Assembly (NCBI RefSeq): GCF_002078175.1
Contig: NZ_MWFK01000002.1
Span: forward strand, 620,001-684,000
DNA length: 64,000 nt
Reading direction: 5' to 3'
Source: Streptomyces sp. M41(2017)
GTDB taxonomy: Bacteria > Actinomycetota > Actinomycetes > Streptomycetales > Streptomycetaceae
Each line of letters begins with the position of its first letter. Position 1 is the first letter of the stretch. Below, in pieces: positions 1-7,822 of the stretch. The position numbers and the translations under genes were made by a program. Under the pieces are notes generated by a model that searched no databases, was not told the origin of the DNA, and was given only the letters and a program-made list of their open reading frames with translations.

Positions 1-1383
1 GGAGTGGTCCAGCGCCGCCTCCTCCAGGTCCGCGTTCTCGGTGAGCGGACCGCAGCCGGCGGCGGCGCGTTCCTTGTTCACCAGCGCGACCACCTGGGCC
101 ACGGTGCCCGACGGGGCCGCCTGGGCCCTCGGAGTGGCGGAGGCTCGGCGGGTCGGCGGTGCCGCGGACGGGGAGGCGGGCACGCTCGGCACCGCGTGCC
201 GGGTGGTCCTGGACGGCTTCGGCTCGGCCGACTTCGATGCGGAGGGCGACGGCGAAGCGGACGGGGAAGTCGAGGGCGAGGCCGAGATGCCGTCGGCGCC
301 CGGCGCCGAGAGGTCCATGACGGGGTCGCCCGCGGTACGCGCGGCGGTCGCTCCCTCGTTCGGGGTCCCGGAGTCGATCGCGAAGTACCAGAGGCCCCCG
401 CCCGCCACGCACGCGGCGACGACGGCGCCGCCGACCGCCCGGCGCCTCACCCGACGGCGCCGGCGCGCCTCCAGACGCGACGCCGATCCACCGCCGCGAG
501 GGGCCCGGTGCCCCGCGCCGCCGGCGTGCGAGCCGCGGTCGCCTCCGACGTCCCCCAGACGTGAAGCCGATCCGGCGGCGACCATCCCGTCCGGGCCGGG
601 CCACAGCGCCGCGAGCAGTCCGGGGGAGGCCGCGATCAGGGCCAGGCCGGCCAGCAGTCCCTCGGCGGGCATCAGCCCGTTCCACAGTCCCGAGCAGCGG
701 ACGCAGCCACGCGCGTGCCGGGCTATTCGCTTGCGCCACAGCGCCGAGGGCCGGCCGTTCCAGGAGCCGAGCAGCCCGTTCAGTTCCGCACAGGGCGGCT
801 GCGCGTCGAGGGCCCGTACGACCACCCGAGCCGTCTCCAGCTGCGCCTTCATGCGCTGCACCTGGACCGCCGCGTGCTGCGGGGACAGCTCCAGTGCCTC
901 GGCGACCTCGGCGCGGGTCAGTTCCCCGGCGCACTCCAGCCACCACAGGGAGAGCACCGCACGGTCGTCGGGCTCCAGCCAGCGCGTGGCGAGCGCGGTC
1001 TCCTGGCGCTGGCCGGACAACTGCAGCTGCCACATGGTGAGGTCCACGAAGTCGGCGCCCGGGTCCGCGAGGTGTTCCGCCTCCTCGACACCGCCGGGGG
1101 CGAGCTGCCGGTCCTGCCAGTGGGCGCGCACCTGGTTCATCGCGATCGCCACGAGCCAGGAACGGAAGTTCTCCGGAGAGCGCAGCCCGTCGAGGCCGTC
1201 CAGGGCGCGGAGCATGGTGTTCTGCACGACGTCGTCCACGTCGACCGAGCCGTTCAGGGCGCGTCCCACGACGTTGTAGACCAGGGGGAGATAAGCGCCG
1301 ACCAGGGCGTCCTGGGCCTGCGAGTCGCCCGCTCGGGCGGCAGTGACCAGTGCCGCCGTGTCCACCCCGTGCTGTCTCCTCAT
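1..1383 (-). CDS. ECF sigma factor fused to ZAS-like motif, membrane segment and CAP domain (partial)
   Basis: The ATG at 1383 opens an uninterrupted frame of 461 codons that leaves the window at base 1. Residues about 1-180 resemble ECF sigma factor regions 2 and 4 (DVDDVVQNTMLRALDGL, then a helix-turn-helix with LTRAEVAEALELSP). They are followed by H223-x3-C227-x2-C230, the metal-site spacing of zinc anti-sigma factors. A hydrophobic stretch lies at about 243-261 and a clear membrane segment at about 316-336, then a Ser/Pro/Ala-rich linker. From about residue 430 (VVALVNKERAAAGCG) the sequence looks like the start of a CAP/SCP (YkwD-type) domain. ECF groups with fused C-terminal regulatory and membrane extensions are known. 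I infer a self-tethered sigma factor whose outer domain senses the envelope. If both hydrophobic segments span the membrane, the CAP domain would lie inside instead. The C-terminus is missing from the window. Confidence 0.85.
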   Translation of the reverse strand, partial: MRRQHGVDTAALVTAARAGDSQAQDALVGAYLPLVYNVVGRALNGSVDVDDVVQNTMLRALDGLDGLRSPENFRSWLVAIAMNQVRAHWQDRQLAPGGVEEAEHLADPGADFVDLTMWQLQLSGQRQETALATRWLEPDDRAVLSLWWLECAGELTRAEVAEALELSPQHAAVQVQRMKAQLETARVVVRALDAQPPCAELNGLLGSWNGRPSALWRKRIARHARGCVRCSGLWNGLMPAEGLLAGLALIAASPGLLAALWPGPDGMVAAGSASRLGDVGGDRGSHAGGAGHRAPRGGGSASRLEARRRRRVRRRAVGGAVVAACVAGGGLWYFAIDSGTPNEGATAARTAGDPVMDLSAPGADGISASPSTSPSASPSPSASKSAEPKPSRTTRHAVPSVPASPSAAPPTRRASATPRAQAAPSGTVAQVVALVNKERAAAGCGPLTENADLEEAALDHS

Positions 1384-1451
1384 GAAAACTTCCCTGTCCT
1401 CGACTCCGAACGATGCTGCCGTCACATGGGAGACCGCCCCCAGAGCCCCGG

Positions 1452-1477
1452 ATAACACTTCTTCGGGGACTCGTTCC
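1452..1477 (-). promoter_or_regulatory. possible ECF-type promoter of the sigma-CAP gene
   Basis: On the minus strand GGAAC (1477-1473) and GTTAT (1456-1452) are separated by 16 bases. This resembles the GGAAC/GTT pattern of many ECF-dependent promoters and would start transcription about 60 bases before the ATG at 1383. Autoregulation by the encoded sigma factor is inferred only. Confidence 0.35.
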
Positions 1478-1783
1478 GGCAGACACTCGCCGCCTCGGCC
1501 CACCGCCCGCAATGGAGAAGGTCACATCCGGCCGCCTCGTCGAGAAAGGGCGGGTGGGTATGGCGTCCTTGCCCGGATTGCACCACGGTCCGGCGCCGCT
1601 CGGCGCCCGCTGGGCCGCCGTTCGGCGCACACGGCACCCGGCCGTCCGGACCACCGTTCGCGTCCGCGGGCCGGAGTCCGCCGGAGGGCGCGGCCCGGAC
1701 GGACGGCCGAGGTCGCGTGCCCGATCAGGGCCCGGGAGGCGCCGGGTCCGCCGCTGGTAAAATGGGGTCACGCTTCGACGTCG
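1478..1783. other. divergent intergenic stretch without a visible gene
   Basis: This stretch separates the leftward sigma-CAP gene from the rightward helicase leader. The short open frames here are Arg/Pro/Gly-rich, with no Shine-Dalgarno sequence and no recognisable domain. I see no RNA gene. A promoter for the helicase should lie near its right end, but I could not pick out convincing -35 and -10 boxes. Confidence 0.5.
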
Positions 1784-1815
1784 CCGGGGCCCGTACCCAG
1801 GGGTACGGGCCCCGG
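1784..1815 (+). promoter_or_regulatory. perfect 15-bp inverted repeat in the helicase leader
   Basis: CCGGGGCCCGTACCC (1784-1798) is followed by AG and then its exact reverse complement (1801-1815). The hairpin ends 34 bases before the helicase ATG at 1850. The strong stem in a 5' leader suggests post-transcriptional or autoregulatory control, but it could also end transcription arriving from upstream. Confidence 0.7.
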
Positions 1816-1849
1816 AGTGTTTCGGGCGTCGGACTGAGGAAGGTTCCCC

Positions 1850-3265
1850 ATGAACGCGAAGCCTCCGGCTTCTGGACGGCACCGCACCGGCGACCGTCGG
1901 CCGGTGACAGCACCGCAGAGCGAGGTCGCGACGCCGCACGCGGTCTCCCCCGGTCTGCCGCCGGTCACGTCCTTCGACGAGCTCGGACTGCCGCCGGAGC
2001 TGCTGACGACGCTGACCGGCCTCGGGGTGACGGAGCCGTTCCCGGTCCAGGCGGCGACGCTGCCGAACGCGCTCGCCGGCCGGGACGTGCTCGGCCGGGC
2101 CCGCACCGGTTCCGGCAAGACGCTGGCGTTCGGGCTGGCCCTGCTCGCCCGGACGGCGGGACGGCGGGCGGAGCCCAAGCAGCCGCTTGCACTGGTGCTG
2201 GTGCCGACGCGGGAACTCGCCCAGCAGGTGGACGACGCCCTCGCACCGTACGCGCAGGCGCTGGACCTGCGGCTGACGACCGTGGTCGGCGGGCTCTCCA
2301 TCAACCGGCAGACAGCGGCGCTGCGCACCGGCGTCGAGGTGCTCATCGCGACTCCGGGCCGCCTCACGGACCTGATCTCACGCCGTGACTGTTACCTCAA
2401 CCAGGTGCGGATCGCGGTGCTGGACGAGGCCGACCAGATGTGCGACCTGGGGTTCCTGCCACAGGTGTCGAAGATCCTGGAGCAGGTGCACCCCGACGGG
2501 CAGCGCCTGCTGTTCTCGGCCACCCTCGACCGCAACGTCGACCAGCTCGTCCGCGAGCACCTGCACGACCCCGTTCTCGCCTCCGTCGACAGGATGGCCG
2601 CCTCGGTCACCACGATGGAACACCACGTGCTGAACATCCACGGCGCCGACAAGTACGCGACGGCGACCGAGATCGCCGCACGGGACGGCCGGGTGCTGAT
2701 GTTCCTGGACACCAAGGCCGGTGTGGACCAGTTCACCCGTCACCTCCGGGCGAGCGGCATCAGGGCCTCCGCCCTGCACAGCGGCAAGTCGCAGCCGCAA
2801 CGCACCCACACGCTCGGCCAGTTCAAAGACGGTGAGATCACCGTCCTGGTCGCCACGAACGTCGCGGCACGGGGCATCCACATCGACGACCTGGACCTCG
2901 TGGTCAACGTCGACCCGCCGGCCGACGCCAAGGACTACCTGCACCGGGGCGGGCGCACCGCGCGGGCCGGCGAGTCCGGACGAGTGGTCACCCTGGTCAC
3001 GCAGAACCAGCGACGCGACGTGAACCGGATGATGTCCGAAGCCGGGATCAGGCCGACCGTCACCCAGGTCCGGTCGGGAGAGTCGGCGCTGTCCGAGATC
3101 ACCGGCGCCAAGCGCCCGCCGACCCCGCCGAAGGCCACCGGCAACGCGGCGTTCCGCGGCATGGGCACCCGCCCGGGGCGCCCGGCGAAGGAGACCCGCA
3201 AGGCAGCCGACGCCCGGAAGGCGGCGGAGGCCCGCGCGGCGGCCCGGGTGCGCAAGAGCCGCTGA
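1850..3265 (+). CDS. DEAD-box ATP-dependent RNA helicase
   Basis: This is an ATP-dependent RNA unwinding or remodelling enzyme of 471 residues. All core motifs are visible in order: the Q-motif region near FDELGLPPELL, motif I ARTGSGKT, Ia PTRELAQQV, Ib ATPGRL, II DEAD, III SAT, V ATNVAARGIHI and VI HRGGRTARAG. Motif VI differs slightly from the usual HRxGRTGR. The C-terminal tail after the second RecA domain is short, Lys/Arg/Ala-rich and probably binds RNA non-specifically. The start is the ATG at 1850, preceded by GAGGAAGG. The gene stands alone behind a strong hairpin leader, an arrangement reminiscent of cold-shock or ribosome-assembly helicases; its particular RNA target cannot be told from the sequence. 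Confidence 0.95.
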   Translation: MNAKPPASGRHRTGDRRPVTAPQSEVATPHAVSPGLPPVTSFDELGLPPELLTTLTGLGVTEPFPVQAATLPNALAGRDVLGRARTGSGKTLAFGLALLARTAGRRAEPKQPLALVLVPTRELAQQVDDALAPYAQALDLRLTTVVGGLSINRQTAALRTGVEVLIATPGRLTDLISRRDCYLNQVRIAVLDEADQMCDLGFLPQVSKILEQVHPDGQRLLFSATLDRNVDQLVREHLHDPVLASVDRMAASVTTMEHHVLNIHGADKYATATEIAARDGRVLMFLDTKAGVDQFTRHLRASGIRASALHSGKSQPQRTHTLGQFKDGEITVLVATNVAARGIHIDDLDLVVNVDPPADAKDYLHRGGRTARAGESGRVVTLVTQNQRRDVNRMMSEAGIRPTVTQVRSGESALSEITGAKRPPTPPKATGNAAFRGMGTRPGRPAKETRKAADARKAAEARAAARVRKSR

Positions 3266-3327
3266 CCCGCGTCCCGCTGCCGCCACGGAAGGCGCAGCGC
3301 GTCGTCGGGCAGGATCCCTGCGCCCGC

Positions 3328-3343
3328 GGCGGAGTTCTCCGCC
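3328..3343. terminator. short hairpin between convergent genes
   Basis: GGCGGA-GTTC-TCCGCC forms a 6-bp stem with a 4-base loop between the stop codons of the helicase and the methionyl-tRNA synthetase. It is a weak candidate for a bidirectional terminator. Confidence 0.35.
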
Positions 3344-3366
3344 GGCGCCGCCCGCTTCGCGCTGCA

Positions 3367-4890
3367 CTAGCCGCCGTCGTGGAGCGGGGTGAAGAGCGGA
3401 ACCGCGGGAGGGAGCGTCCCCTTCCCGGTGGGTCCGAGCTGTTCGCAGATCCGTGCGGCGGCGCCGGGGACGAAGGGCGCGAGTTCGTCGGCCAGCAGAC
3501 GGCACGCCGCCACCAGCGCGGCGAGGACGTCGTCCAGGCGCCCGCCCGCCGCGCGGTCTCCGCGCCCCTCGGCGCGCGCCAGTTCCCACGGGCGAATGGT
3601 GTCGACGCAGCGGTTCGCGGCTTCCACGATCTCCCACACGGCGCCCAGGGCCCGACGGAAGTCGTAGTCCTCCAGGGCGGCGTCGACCCGGCCGGGGGCT
3701 CTTCGGCACACGCCGGCCAGCGGCTCCACCCCGGGTTCGACACCACTGGGAGGGGGGACCGTCCCGGCACGGTACCGGTGGACCATGGTCACGACACGGT
3801 GGACGAGATTGCCCAGCCCGCCCGCGAAGTCCGCGTCGGCGCGGGCGGTCAGTCGTTCCGGGGTGAAGTCGGCGTCCCCGACCCGGGGCACGTCCCGCAG
3901 CAGCCACCAGCGCACGGCGTCGGTGCCGTACGCGTCGGTGAGCGCGACCGGGTCGACGGTGTCCGGACCGGACTTGCTGATCTTGCGGCCGCCGACCGTG
4001 AGGTAGTCGTGGACCAGGACGTCCGTGGGCAGCGGCAGTCCGGCCGACAGCAGGATCGCCGGCCAGTACACGGCGTGGAAGCGCACGACACCCTTGCCCG
4101 CCAGGTGCACACGCCGTCCGTCTCCCGCCCACCACCGCCCGTACGCAGCCTCGTCGGTGCCGTAGCCGAGGCTGGTGACGTAGTTGCCGAGGGCGTCCCA
4201 CCAGACGTAGACCACCTGGCCGGGGTCGTCGGGCACGGGGATGCCCCAGCCGCGGGCGCGGGACTGCGACCGGGAGACGGAGAAGTCGTGCAGGCCGCTC
4301 TCGATCAGGGCGAGGACCTCGTTGCGACGGACGGCGGGTTCGACGCGCAACACCCCGTCCCTGATCAGCTGGTGAAGTCGGTCGGCGTGGCGCGACAGAC
4401 GGAAGAACCAGTTCTCCTCGGCGACGCGTCGGGGCTCGGTGCCGTGCTCGGCGCAGCGGCCCCCGACCAGTTCACCTGCGGTGTAGAACTGCTCGCAGCC
4501 GACGCAGTACAGGCCCTCGTACTCCTTGCGGTAGAGGTCGCCCGCGGCGGCGCAGCGGCGCCACAGCCGTTCCACGCCGACCCGGTGGCGGGGGTCGCTG
4601 CTGGTCCGGATGAAGTCGTCCAGCGAGAGGTCGAGCGGGGCGCGCAGGGCGGCGAACGCGTCGGCGTTGCGGTCGACCAGCACCCGCACGTCGATGCCCT
4701 CCGCCTCGGCGGCGAGGACGTTCTTGAGGGAGTTGTCGTCGGTGCCGCTGAGGAGGCGGACCTCGCTCCCTCTGCGGCGCCAGTGGCGGGCCAGCGTGTC
4801 CGCCTGGACGAGTTCCAGGGCGAAGCCCAGGTGCGGGCGGGAGTTGACGTACGGGATGGTCGTCGTGACGTAGTGGCGTGATGCGGTCAT
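3367..4890 (-). CDS. metG: methionyl-tRNA synthetase (class I)
   Basis: The product charges tRNA-Met with methionine in the cytoplasm. The 507-residue protein has the class I signatures: PHLGF at residues 19-23 (in place of HIGH) and KISKS starting near residue 303. It also has a zinc-knuckle insertion CVGCEQFY...GGRCAEHG, the WWDALGNY region and an anticodon-binding helical domain. It lacks the C-terminal tRNA-binding appendix. The start at 4890 has AGGAGG upstream. Many actinobacteria carry a housekeeping MetRS elsewhere, so this isolated gene in an accessory region may be a second copy, possibly tolerant of a MetRS inhibitor; that part is inference. Its roughly 340-base leader holds several hairpins and short open frames. 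Confidence 0.92.
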   Translation of the reverse strand: MTASRHYVTTTIPYVNSRPHLGFALELVQADTLARHWRRRGSEVRLLSGTDDNSLKNVLAAEAEGIDVRVLVDRNADAFAALRAPLDLSLDDFIRTSSDPRHRVGVERLWRRCAAAGDLYRKEYEGLYCVGCEQFYTAGELVGGRCAEHGTEPRRVAEENWFFRLSRHADRLHQLIRDGVLRVEPAVRRNEVLALIESGLHDFSVSRSQSRARGWGIPVPDDPGQVVYVWWDALGNYVTSLGYGTDEAAYGRWWAGDGRRVHLAGKGVVRFHAVYWPAILLSAGLPLPTDVLVHDYLTVGGRKISKSGPDTVDPVALTDAYGTDAVRWWLLRDVPRVGDADFTPERLTARADADFAGGLGNLVHRVVTMVHRYRAGTVPPPSGVEPGVEPLAGVCRRAPGRVDAALEDYDFRRALGAVWEIVEAANRCVDTIRPWELARAEGRGDRAAGGRLDDVLAALVAACRLLADELAPFVPGAAARICEQLGPTGKGTLPPAVPLFTPLHDGG

Positions 4891-4933
4891 CGGTCCTCCT
4901 ACCGGGGTGGGGCCGATCCGCAGCGCATGTCGG

Positions 4934-5120
4934 GGCCCCGTCCCGGGGCCTCGGAATGCGGTACGCGTCCGTGCTCAGCAGCCCCGTGTGCGGGGCATCA
5001 TCCGGTGCTGGGGCGAAGGCGTGATCATGACGGCGATGCTAGCAACGGGGGTTCGGCGGGGGCACGCGGTTTTCCGGCTCCCGGCCGGACGTGCCGGGAA
5101 ACCGGGTGCCCGGCACGTCC
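4934..5120 (-). promoter_or_regulatory. structured leader of the methionyl-tRNA synthetase gene
   Basis: Reading leftward, there is a 12-bp stem with a 10-base loop (5120-5109 with 5098-5087), then a 17-codon open frame (5028-4975) with two adjacent Met codons. A GCCCCG/CGGGGC hairpin (4996-4981) lies just upstream of that frame's end, and a 7-bp stem (4950-4934) lies 43 bases before the synthetase ATG. The order resembles a leader-peptide attenuator. No T-box core sequence was recognised. Confidence 0.35.
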
Positions 5121-5239
5121 GCGGACCGGCCGCGCTGTCGACGCACGGGGACCCGTCGGCGGGGCTCCTCGGCGCCCGTGGCGCCGTGTCGGCCCCGGCC
5201 GCCCCGGCACGAGCGACGCTCCGCGATCGCCGTCGTCAT
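5039..5239 (-). CDS. possible small leader open reading frame (66 residues)
   Basis: An ATG at 5239 follows a near-perfect Shine-Dalgarno sequence (GGAGGAGG, 7 bases upstream). It opens a 66-codon frame of Arg/Gly/Pro-rich sequence with no recognisable domain. GAGGAG-GT-CTCCTC places the Shine-Dalgarno sequence inside a potential hairpin. The composition looks like GC-rich noise, so only the ribosome site supports it. If translated, it could be part of the control of the downstream synthetase. Confidence 0.25.
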   Translation of the reverse strand: MTTAIAERRSCRGGRGRHGATGAEEPRRRVPVRRQRGRSADVPGTRFPGTSGREPENRVPPPNPRC

Positions 5240-5372
5240 GAGGAGACCTCCTCCGTCCGTCGATTATTTGCGGTCCTCTGTATCAATCTTGCGCACGTTC
5301 ATAGACTTCCTTTGCCGTCGCTTCTAGCCTTCTTGCGTCCGCTCACCCCACGAGCCCTGAGGACGCACGCCT

Positions 5373-7736
5373 GTGAATTCATCCCCCAATGGCAGACCCC
5401 TGCGCCGAGGACTGGCGGCCACCGTGTCGCTCGCGCTCGCCGCGGCCGGCACGGTCGTGGCCGTGGCACTCGCTCCCGACGCCGTCGCGGCGGGAGTGCC
5501 GGCTCCTTCCCCGGTCGGCATATCCGGCCGCGGCGCAACCGTCCCGTTCAAGGAACAGGAGGCCGAATACGCCGCCACCAACGGCACCCTCATCGGACCG
5601 GACCGGCTCTACGGTCACCTCCCCTCGGAGGCGTCGGGCCGGCAGGCGGTGACGCTGGACGCGACGGGTGAGTACGTCGAGTTCACGCTGACCGCCCCCG
5701 CCAACGCGATGTCGTTCCGCTACTCGCTGCCCGACAACTCCGCGGGCACCGGCCGCGACGCGAGCCTCGACCTGAAGGTCAACGGCACGCAGCTCAAGAG
5801 CATCCCGGTGACCTCGAAGTACAGCTGGTACTACGGCGGATATCCGTTCAACAACAACCCGGGCGACACCAACCCCCATCACTTCTACGACGAGACCCGC
5901 ACCCTCCTCGGCTCGACGCTGCCGGCCGGGACCAAGGTGCGCCTCCAGGTGTCGTCCACCAGCGACTCACCGACGTTCACCATCGACCTCGCCGACTTCG
6001 AGCAGGTGGGCGCACCCATCGCCAAGCCGTCCGGAGCGCTGGACGTCGTCGGCGACTTCGGCGCCGACCCGACCGGCGCCGCCGACTCGACCGCCAAGAT
6101 CCAGGCGGCCGTGGACGCGGGCAAGGCGCAGGGCAAGACCGTCTACATCCCCCAGGGCACCTTCCAGGTACGCGACCACATCGTCGTCGATCAGGTGACG
6201 CTGGCCGGCGCGGGTCCCTGGTACAGCGTCCTGACCGGCCGTGACCCGGTGAACCGGTCGAAGGCCGTGGGCGTCTACGGCAAGTACGCCAACCAGGGCG
6301 GCAGCAAGAACGTCACCCTCAAGGACTTCGCCATCCTCGGGGACATCCGCGAGCGCGTCGACGACGACCAGGTGAACGCCATCGGCGGCGCGCTGTCCAA
6401 CTCCACGGTCGACAACGTGTGGATGCAGCACACCAAGTGCGGGGCCTGGATGGACGGCCCGATGGACAACTTCACCATCAAGAACAGCCGCATCCTGGAC
6501 CAGACCGCGGACGGCGTGAACTTCCACATGGGGGTCACCAACTCCACGGTCACCAACACGTTCGTACGGAACACGGGTGACGACGGCCTGGCGATGTGGG
6601 CCGAGAGCGTCCCCAACGTCAAGAACAAGTTCACCTTCAACACGGTGATCCTGCCGATCCTCGCCAACAACATCGTCACGTACGGCGGCAAGGACATCAC
6701 CATCTCCGACAACGTGATGGCGGACACCATCACCAACGGCGGCGGACTGCACGTCGCCAACCGCTATCCCGGCGTCAACTCCGGCCAGGGAACAGCCGTC
6801 TCGGGTACCACCACGGCCGCCCGCAACACCCTGATCCGGACCGGCAACAACGACTACAACTGGCAGTTCGGTGTCGGCGCGGTCTGGTTCAGCGGGCTCA
6901 ACGAAGCGCTGGACGCGACGATCAACATCACCGACAGCGAGATCCTCGACAGCTCCTACGCCGCCATCATGAACATCGAGGGTGCGACGAAGGGCCTGCA
7001 CTTCGAGAACGTCCGGATCGACGGGGCGGGCACCTACGCGCTGCAGATCCAGGCGACGGGCACGGCCTCCTTCACCAACGTCACGGCCACGCACATCGCC
7101 CAGTCCAACCCGATCCACAACTGCGTCGGTCCCGGCTTCGTGATCACGCGCGGCGCCGGCAACAGCGGCTGGTACGCGGACCCGCCGGCCTGCACCGGCA
7201 ACTGGCCCGCACCGCAGTGGACGAACGGCGGGGTACCGGGCGGAGGCACCACTCCGCCGACCGACCCGCCCACCGATCCTCCGACGGACCCGCCGACCGA
7301 CCCGCCCACGGACCCGACCGTCAACCTCGCCAAGAACCGGCCGGTCACCGAGACGAGTCACACCGACGTCTACCCCGCCTCCAAGGCCGTGGACGGCAAC
7401 GCGGACACCTACTGGGAGAGCGCCAACAACGCCTTCCCGCAGTCCGTCACCGTCGACCTCGGCGCCGCCAAGGCCGTCAAGCGCGTCGTGCTCAAACTGC
7501 CCCCGGCGACCGCCTGGGCCACGCGCACCCAGACCCTGAGCGTGCTCGGCAGTACCGACAACTCCACGTTCGGCACGCTGAAGTCGTCTGCGGGATACAC
7601 GTTCAACCCGTCGAGCGGCAACGCCGTGACCATCAACCTGACCGGCACTCCGACCCGCTACCTCCGGGTGACCTTCACCGGCAACACCGGCTGGCCGGCG
7701 GGACAACTGTCCGAACTGGAGGCCTACACCGGCTGA
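5373..7736 (+). CDS. secreted GH87 alpha-1,3-glucanase / mycodextranase-like protein with discoidin domain
   Basis: This is predicted to hydrolyse alpha-1,3-glucan (fungal wall glucan or mutan) outside the cell. The 787-residue protein starts with a Tat-like signal peptide (RPLRRGL..., cleavage near residue 40), then a CBM35-like beta-sandwich (about 50-210). A right-handed beta-helix catalytic domain follows (about 225-610), with D380 in QTADGVNFH and D403-D404 in NTGDDG; the 23/24-residue spacing matches the catalytic aspartates known for GH87. A (DPPT)n linker and an F5/8-type C (discoidin) module (about 648-787) complete it. The GTG start gives a complete signal peptide. It is a single gene; no adjacent transporter serves it. 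Confidence 0.88.
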   Translation: MNSSPNGRPLRRGLAATVSLALAAAGTVVAVALAPDAVAAGVPAPSPVGISGRGATVPFKEQEAEYAATNGTLIGPDRLYGHLPSEASGRQAVTLDATGEYVEFTLTAPANAMSFRYSLPDNSAGTGRDASLDLKVNGTQLKSIPVTSKYSWYYGGYPFNNNPGDTNPHHFYDETRTLLGSTLPAGTKVRLQVSSTSDSPTFTIDLADFEQVGAPIAKPSGALDVVGDFGADPTGAADSTAKIQAAVDAGKAQGKTVYIPQGTFQVRDHIVVDQVTLAGAGPWYSVLTGRDPVNRSKAVGVYGKYANQGGSKNVTLKDFAILGDIRERVDDDQVNAIGGALSNSTVDNVWMQHTKCGAWMDGPMDNFTIKNSRILDQTADGVNFHMGVTNSTVTNTFVRNTGDDGLAMWAESVPNVKNKFTFNTVILPILANNIVTYGGKDITISDNVMADTITNGGGLHVANRYPGVNSGQGTAVSGTTTAARNTLIRTGNNDYNWQFGVGAVWFSGLNEALDATINITDSEILDSSYAAIMNIEGATKGLHFENVRIDGAGTYALQIQATGTASFTNVTATHIAQSNPIHNCVGPGFVITRGAGNSGWYADPPACTGNWPAPQWTNGGVPGGGTTPPTDPPTDPPTDPPTDPPTDPTVNLAKNRPVTETSHTDVYPASKAVDGNADTYWESANNAFPQSVTVDLGAAKAVKRVVLKLPPATAWATRTQTLSVLGSTDNSTFGTLKSSAGYTFNPSSGNAVTINLTGTPTRYLRVTFTGNTGWPAGQLSELEAYTG

Positions 7737-7822
7737 CCGTCCCCGTTCCGCCCATCGATTCCTGGCGGCCCCGCACCGGACCTGACCCGGAGCAGGGTCG
7801 CCAGGCCATGTCCCGGGGGCGG

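Noticed and set aside
4891..5240. T-box riboswitch before the methionyl-tRNA synthetase
   Set aside because: No T-box core or recognisable specifier-loop arrangement could be found in the leader.
7255..7320. Tandem repeats of about 12 bp suggestive of a CRISPR or VNTR array
   Set aside because: They encode the DPPT linker of the GH87 protein in frame; there are no spacers.
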